Source: Chlamydiales bacterium (GTDB taxonomy: Bacteria > Chlamydiota > Chlamydiia > Chlamydiales > FEN-1388). Taken from it: a stretch of 7,722 nucleotides of DNA. Made by a program: the position numbers and the translations under genes. Positions 4,904 to 7,722 of the stretch are shown in pieces; the stretch's first letter is position 1, and each line of letters opens with the position of its first letter. Location: NCBI GenBank assembly GCA_021372185.1, contig JAJFUY010000280.1:1-7722 (forward strand). Reading direction: 5' to 3'. The notes under the pieces are model-generated. The model worked only from the letters and a program-made list of their open reading frames with translations. It did no database searches and was not told the DNA's origin.

Positions 4904-6235
4904 GTGACCATAACTCGCTCACTTCCCATTCCAGATTTTAGTAAGTGCTTAGACGTAAGTCAGAACAATTCCTCAGAATCAAATAGCCCAATTTCTCCAG
5001 CAAGTGCTTTGTCTAATACCTTGGCTGGTTCTTTACACATTCACTCTCCTACGAAGGCCCCGTCTGCCAGAGTAGAAAAAATGATAGAGCTTATAAAGAG
5101 TTTAGGCCAAAGATTTCATAAATTGAGTGATGAAGAAATTGTTCCCATTGCGCGCGTAATTGATGAAAAGTTTTCGCGCTCCCGAACTTCTGATTTTGTC
5201 CTTGAGTGTGTTCATAAACAGGGCAAAGTTACGAGAAAAATTTTACTGCAACTTGACTTACAAATAGCCTATATATTTCTTAAGACTAAGGGCGGGTTAA
5301 AAAGAGTGCAAGGTGGCTTTAAAACAGGTACCCGTGTCGTAGGGGTGAAGTGGTATGACAATCCAGATAAAATACAGGTAGTTAAGAGTTTTTTGTTGGT
5401 TTCAAGAGACGATAAAGAGTACATAGACGCTCCCTCTTTTGAAGAAGAGGTGCTCTTGGACATGCCTGAATTAGAAGAATATGTAGTTTTAAGTAATTTA
5501 CTATTTAATTACCCAAAAATCAAAAAAATTACAGGCGAGATTATTCCCAAATCTGCTGGTATCTATCCCTTTATGCAAAATGACTTAAAGGCACATTTTC
5601 GGCTTCCTGGAATTCAACATCATCACATTGCCGCAACTATGCTTGGGGTTGCTGAAGCTTTAAAGTACCTTCATAAAGCAGGTATTAGTCATGGCGATGT
5701 AAAGAAGGCTAATATTCTTGTCGATGAAGCAGGTAGGCCCAAGCTTTCTGATTTGGATCTTGGCAATGTATACGCTTCAAATACGCGAAACGTAAGAAGG
5801 AATGGTTATGGAACGCTACGGTATACAGCGCCTGAGCATCTTGTGTGCCAGGATGTAATGACGCTTGATTTACCGGCATTAGATGTGTGGGCATTTGGTA
5901 TAATACTCGAATCTTCTTTTTGCGCTGAGCAGTTTAAAGAACTTCATGATATGAAAAAAGCGTATAAAGCTCGTGAGGCCCAAGTCTCGGAAACTGCTAT
6001 AAATGACAAGATGCTAGAAATTCATGATTTACAGATGGAAAGGGTTGATGCAGCGGACACAGCCGCTCGTGCAATTCATGATATTATGGGAGATAGAGCG
6101 GTCACGTCTGAGCAAAGATATAAAAAGTTTTTAGAGACTTTAGGAGTAATAGTACTTCATCCCGTTGTACAATTTCGACCTACTTTTGAAAAAATAGTCG
6201 AAGTTATGAAAGGGAATTTTAGGGTTGTACAGTAG
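4904..6235 (+). CDS. Eukaryotic-type Ser/Thr protein kinase, divergent
   Basis: This 443-residue protein has a Hanks-type kinase domain at about 130-435. Residues 1-55 are Ser/Pro/Asn-rich and probably disordered. A Gly-rich loop (GGFKTGT, 137-143) precedes VVGVKW with the likely ATP lysine K149. An acidic helix FEEEVLL follows and may give the alpha-C Glu. The catalytic loop is SHGDVKKANILV, with D265 and N270 in place but HRD changed to HGD. The Mg-binding D283 lies in SDLDLG, so DFG is replaced by DLD. YTAPEH (307-312) matches APE, D327 lies in DVWAFG, and R425 lies in FRPTFEKI. A helical insertion of roughly 80 residues (about 335-415) separates the last two motifs. There is no signal peptide or transmembrane segment. 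GTG 4904 has AAGGTG 9 nt upstream; GTG 4892 is the alternative. The 3' end overlaps the convergent phosphatase gene. Activity is likely; the target is unknown. Confidence 0.87.
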   Translation: MTITRSLPIPDFSKCLDVSQNNSSESNSPISPASALSNTLAGSLHIHSPTKAPSARVEKMIELIKSLGQRFHKLSDEEIVPIARVIDEKFSRSRTSDFVLECVHKQGKVTRKILLQLDLQIAYIFLKTKGGLKRVQGGFKTGTRVVGVKWYDNPDKIQVVKSFLLVSRDDKEYIDAPSFEEEVLLDMPELEEYVVLSNLLFNYPKIKKITGEIIPKSAGIYPFMQNDLKAHFRLPGIQHHHIAATMLGVAEALKYLHKAGISHGDVKKANILVDEAGRPKLSDLDLGNVYASNTRNVRRNGYGTLRYTAPEHLVCQDVMTLDLPALDVWAFGIILESSFCAEQFKELHDMKKAYKAREAQVSETAINDKMLEIHDLQMERVDAADTAARAIHDIMGDRAVTSEQRYKKFLETLGVIVLHPVVQFRPTFEKIVEVMKGNFRVVQ

Positions 6236-7697
6236 TTCTTTTTACCTCTAAAGTCCAATCACTAAAATCAGCTGCTGTCTGTAAAAGCCCCATTGTATCA
6301 AAGTCAAAGCCTGGCCAGCTTTCTTGGGGTGGTCCCATGAGGGTATTGGGGCTTAGGTTAAAAGTGACAACTCCATTATGATAAAGGCTATGGCCTGCTT
6401 GGTCGTTTGCCCACAGTTTGGCAATGCCTTTATTCTCTTCATTTGTGTTATCAAGGTTAAGAAGTAGGCGCATGAGTGAATCTGCAGCATCGTTATTGTG
6501 CTGGTGGGCTCTCAAGATGGTACAAAGCCTGTTATTGCCAGTATTTGTAAGGGCCATGTGTTCGTTCGTTGCGCGCTTATTAAATATAAACCCGCGGCCT
6601 CTATAAAAGCAGGGGAGGTCTTCTTCTACTTGAAAATCTGTCCACATAAACCCAAGCTGCGTATTTTCAAGTTTTTTAGTCCCAGCCCATGAGTCCATAG
6701 TAGAATGTGCAATAGGAATCATGTGATCATGGCAGGCGTAGGGATAAAACATAAAGAGGGGGCCAAGCTCTCTATGGGTGGCTTGGCTCATATTCAAAAA
6801 GACTTCACGTCTATTGAGCTCTACAAGCCATTCATACTGAGCGGTTTCGTGATTAAGAAGCTTTGTGGGTAAATAGCCAAGCTCTAGGCCCCCGTGACAA
6901 AGCTGCACCCAATTGTGGCTACAGCCCATATAAAGCGCGACAGGCAGTATGTCATATAAGCGATGTAAAATCCGGGCTTGTTCATCACTAAACCCCTTAT
7001 TTGATAGTTCTGCCTGAAAGCCGTAGCGAGCGGTAATGTCGTAATCTTCGTGATTGCCTCGGACTAAATAGACTCGCTCAGGGTTATCAATTTTAAGGCG
7101 CATGAGCAGGTAGAGACATTCTAGACCATAAAGGCCCTTGTCGGTGTAATCGCCCAAAAACATAAGGTATAAGTCATCTTGTAGCTTGAATCCTGTATCT
7201 CCCTTCATGTAAGGGGTAAGGCTTGCTATAATAGAGTGAATATCGCCATGTAAATCGCCATGAAGCAGCACTTTGGCGCCCACAGGCACCTCTAGTTTTT
7301 GCACGTAGTGCTGGCGTAGTGTGTCGACATTGGCATCAAAATAGGAGTCAGATGGAGCGTGTGGTGCGGCATTAACTGGTGGCAGGGTAGGAATGGGGGT
7401 GTCGATAAGCACATTCGCATTAAGCCAGCGTTGAGAATTGTTTAATTGCTTTTGCATTACCTTAAAGAACTCTATTTGAGTCTTATGGAATTCATCAAAT
7501 GTAAGGCCAGGAAGGTGAGCGTCCGGCACTGCCTCATGCATAGCAAAGGGCTGCATGCAGTACTTTTCAATATCATTAGCTATAACAGACTGATTTAAAC
7601 AGGGAAGTTTATTAATTTCATTTTTTGTTTCATTAAATGAACTACAAAAGCCAGAACATAAGATAAAAGTAACTAATATTGTAAATATAATATTCAT
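6219..7697 (-). CDS. Exported PPP-family (eukaryotic-type) protein phosphatase
   Basis: This 492-residue calcineurin-like metallophosphatase carries the full PPP signature: GDLHGD (147-152), GDYTDKG (182-188), RGNHE (213-217), HGG (268-270) and RAHQ (396-399). The PPP-type FMWTDF (350-355, like LLWSDP of PP1) and RGRGF (366-370, like RGxSxxF) are also present. These positions hold the two-metal ligands and phosphate-binding arginines, so catalysis is expected. A Sec-type signal peptide covers about residues 1-20 (short polar start, then IIFTILVTFILCSGFCSS). No proper lipobox is visible, so a periplasmic or secreted protein is likely. Residues 21-138 have no recognised domain and include a Pro-rich stretch (99-115). 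ATG 7697 is the only start that keeps the signal peptide; no Shine-Dalgarno site is visible. The substrate could be a protein phosphoester or another phosphoester. The last 17 bp overlap the kinase gene. Confidence 0.9.
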   Translation of the reverse strand: MNIIFTILVTFILCSGFCSSFNETKNEINKLPCLNQSVIANDIEKYCMQPFAMHEAVPDAHLPGLTFDEFHKTQIEFFKVMQKQLNNSQRWLNANVLIDTPIPTLPPVNAAPHAPSDSYFDANVDTLRQHYVQKLEVPVGAKVLLHGDLHGDIHSIIASLTPYMKGDTGFKLQDDLYLMFLGDYTDKGLYGLECLYLLMRLKIDNPERVYLVRGNHEDYDITARYGFQAELSNKGFSDEQARILHRLYDILPVALYMGCSHNWVQLCHGGLELGYLPTKLLNHETAQYEWLVELNRREVFLNMSQATHRELGPLFMFYPYACHDHMIPIAHSTMDSWAGTKKLENTQLGFMWTDFQVEEDLPCFYRGRGFIFNKRATNEHMALTNTGNNRLCTILRAHQHNNDAADSLMRLLLNLDNTNEENKGIAKLWANDQAGHSLYHNGVVTFNLSPNTLMGPPQESWPGFDFDTMGLLQTAADFSDWTLEVKRTTVQP

Positions 7698-7722
7698 AAC
7701 ACAAATTTAACGAAATTCTCTA

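Noticed and set aside
5269..5894. Two minus-strand reading frames (5269-5463 and 5709-5894)
   Set aside because: They are shadows of the kinase gene, lying opposite its conserved motifs.
6418..6692. Two plus-strand reading frames (6418-6606 and 6498-6692)
   Set aside because: They lie opposite the phosphatase active-site region and have no ribosome-binding site or family likeness.
7631..7697. Lipoprotein signal at the phosphatase N-terminus (cysteines at residues 14 and 18)
   Set aside because: The residues before each Cys do not fit the lipobox pattern; a plain Sec signal peptide is the better reading.

Overview
The window is a compact, moderately AT-rich bacterial segment with short intergenic gaps. 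It holds eight protein genes, two tRNA genes and one palindromic repeat element. No rRNA, CRISPR array or transposase gene is visible. The housekeeping genes are bacterial: YidD, RecO, RlmN, long-form HPF and a DUF155/RMD1-type membrane protein. Beside them sit a eukaryotic-type Ser/Thr kinase and an exported eukaryotic-type PPP phosphatase. That mixture, a shortened RecO and tight packing suggest a host-associated bacterium with a reduced genome. Candidatus Dependentiae (TM6) or a chlamydia-like lineage would fit, but this is inference and nothing here proves the phylum.

Layout. Positions 1-147 hold a strong minus-strand terminator (61-114) for a small exported Gly/Arg-rich protein (148-450, minus), which has its own promoter and a possible operator. 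Next is a minus-strand pair, DUF155/RMD1 (810-1643) followed by yidD (619-813), joined by an ATGA overlap. A near-consensus promoter places the RMD1 transcript start almost at its ATG. Divergent from it is tRNA-Leu(GAG) (1745-1827, plus). Positions 1828-2017 hold a 119-bp inverted-repeat element (1884-2002) lying between the 3' ends of tRNA-Leu and a short recO (2018-2539, minus). tRNA-Arg(TCG) (2594-2667, plus) is followed after 10 nt by rlmN (2678-3736).

Next come hpf (3799-4425) and a stand-alone HsdR_N-type nuclease-domain gene (4406-4822), overlapping by 20 nt. A perfect 13-bp hairpin lies inside the start of the nuclease gene. The kinase gene (4904-6235, plus) and the exported PPP phosphatase gene (6219-7697, minus) converge, with their last 17 bp overlapping.

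How the parts fit. tRNAs, RlmN (23S rRNA methylation and, in known cases, tRNA methylation) and HPF (ribosome dimerisation and hibernation) form a translation block. YidD assists membrane protein insertion. The kinase and phosphatase look like a phosphorylation module. The phosphatase carries a Sec signal and the kinase does not, so they need not act in the same compartment. This pair is the most interesting content of the window.
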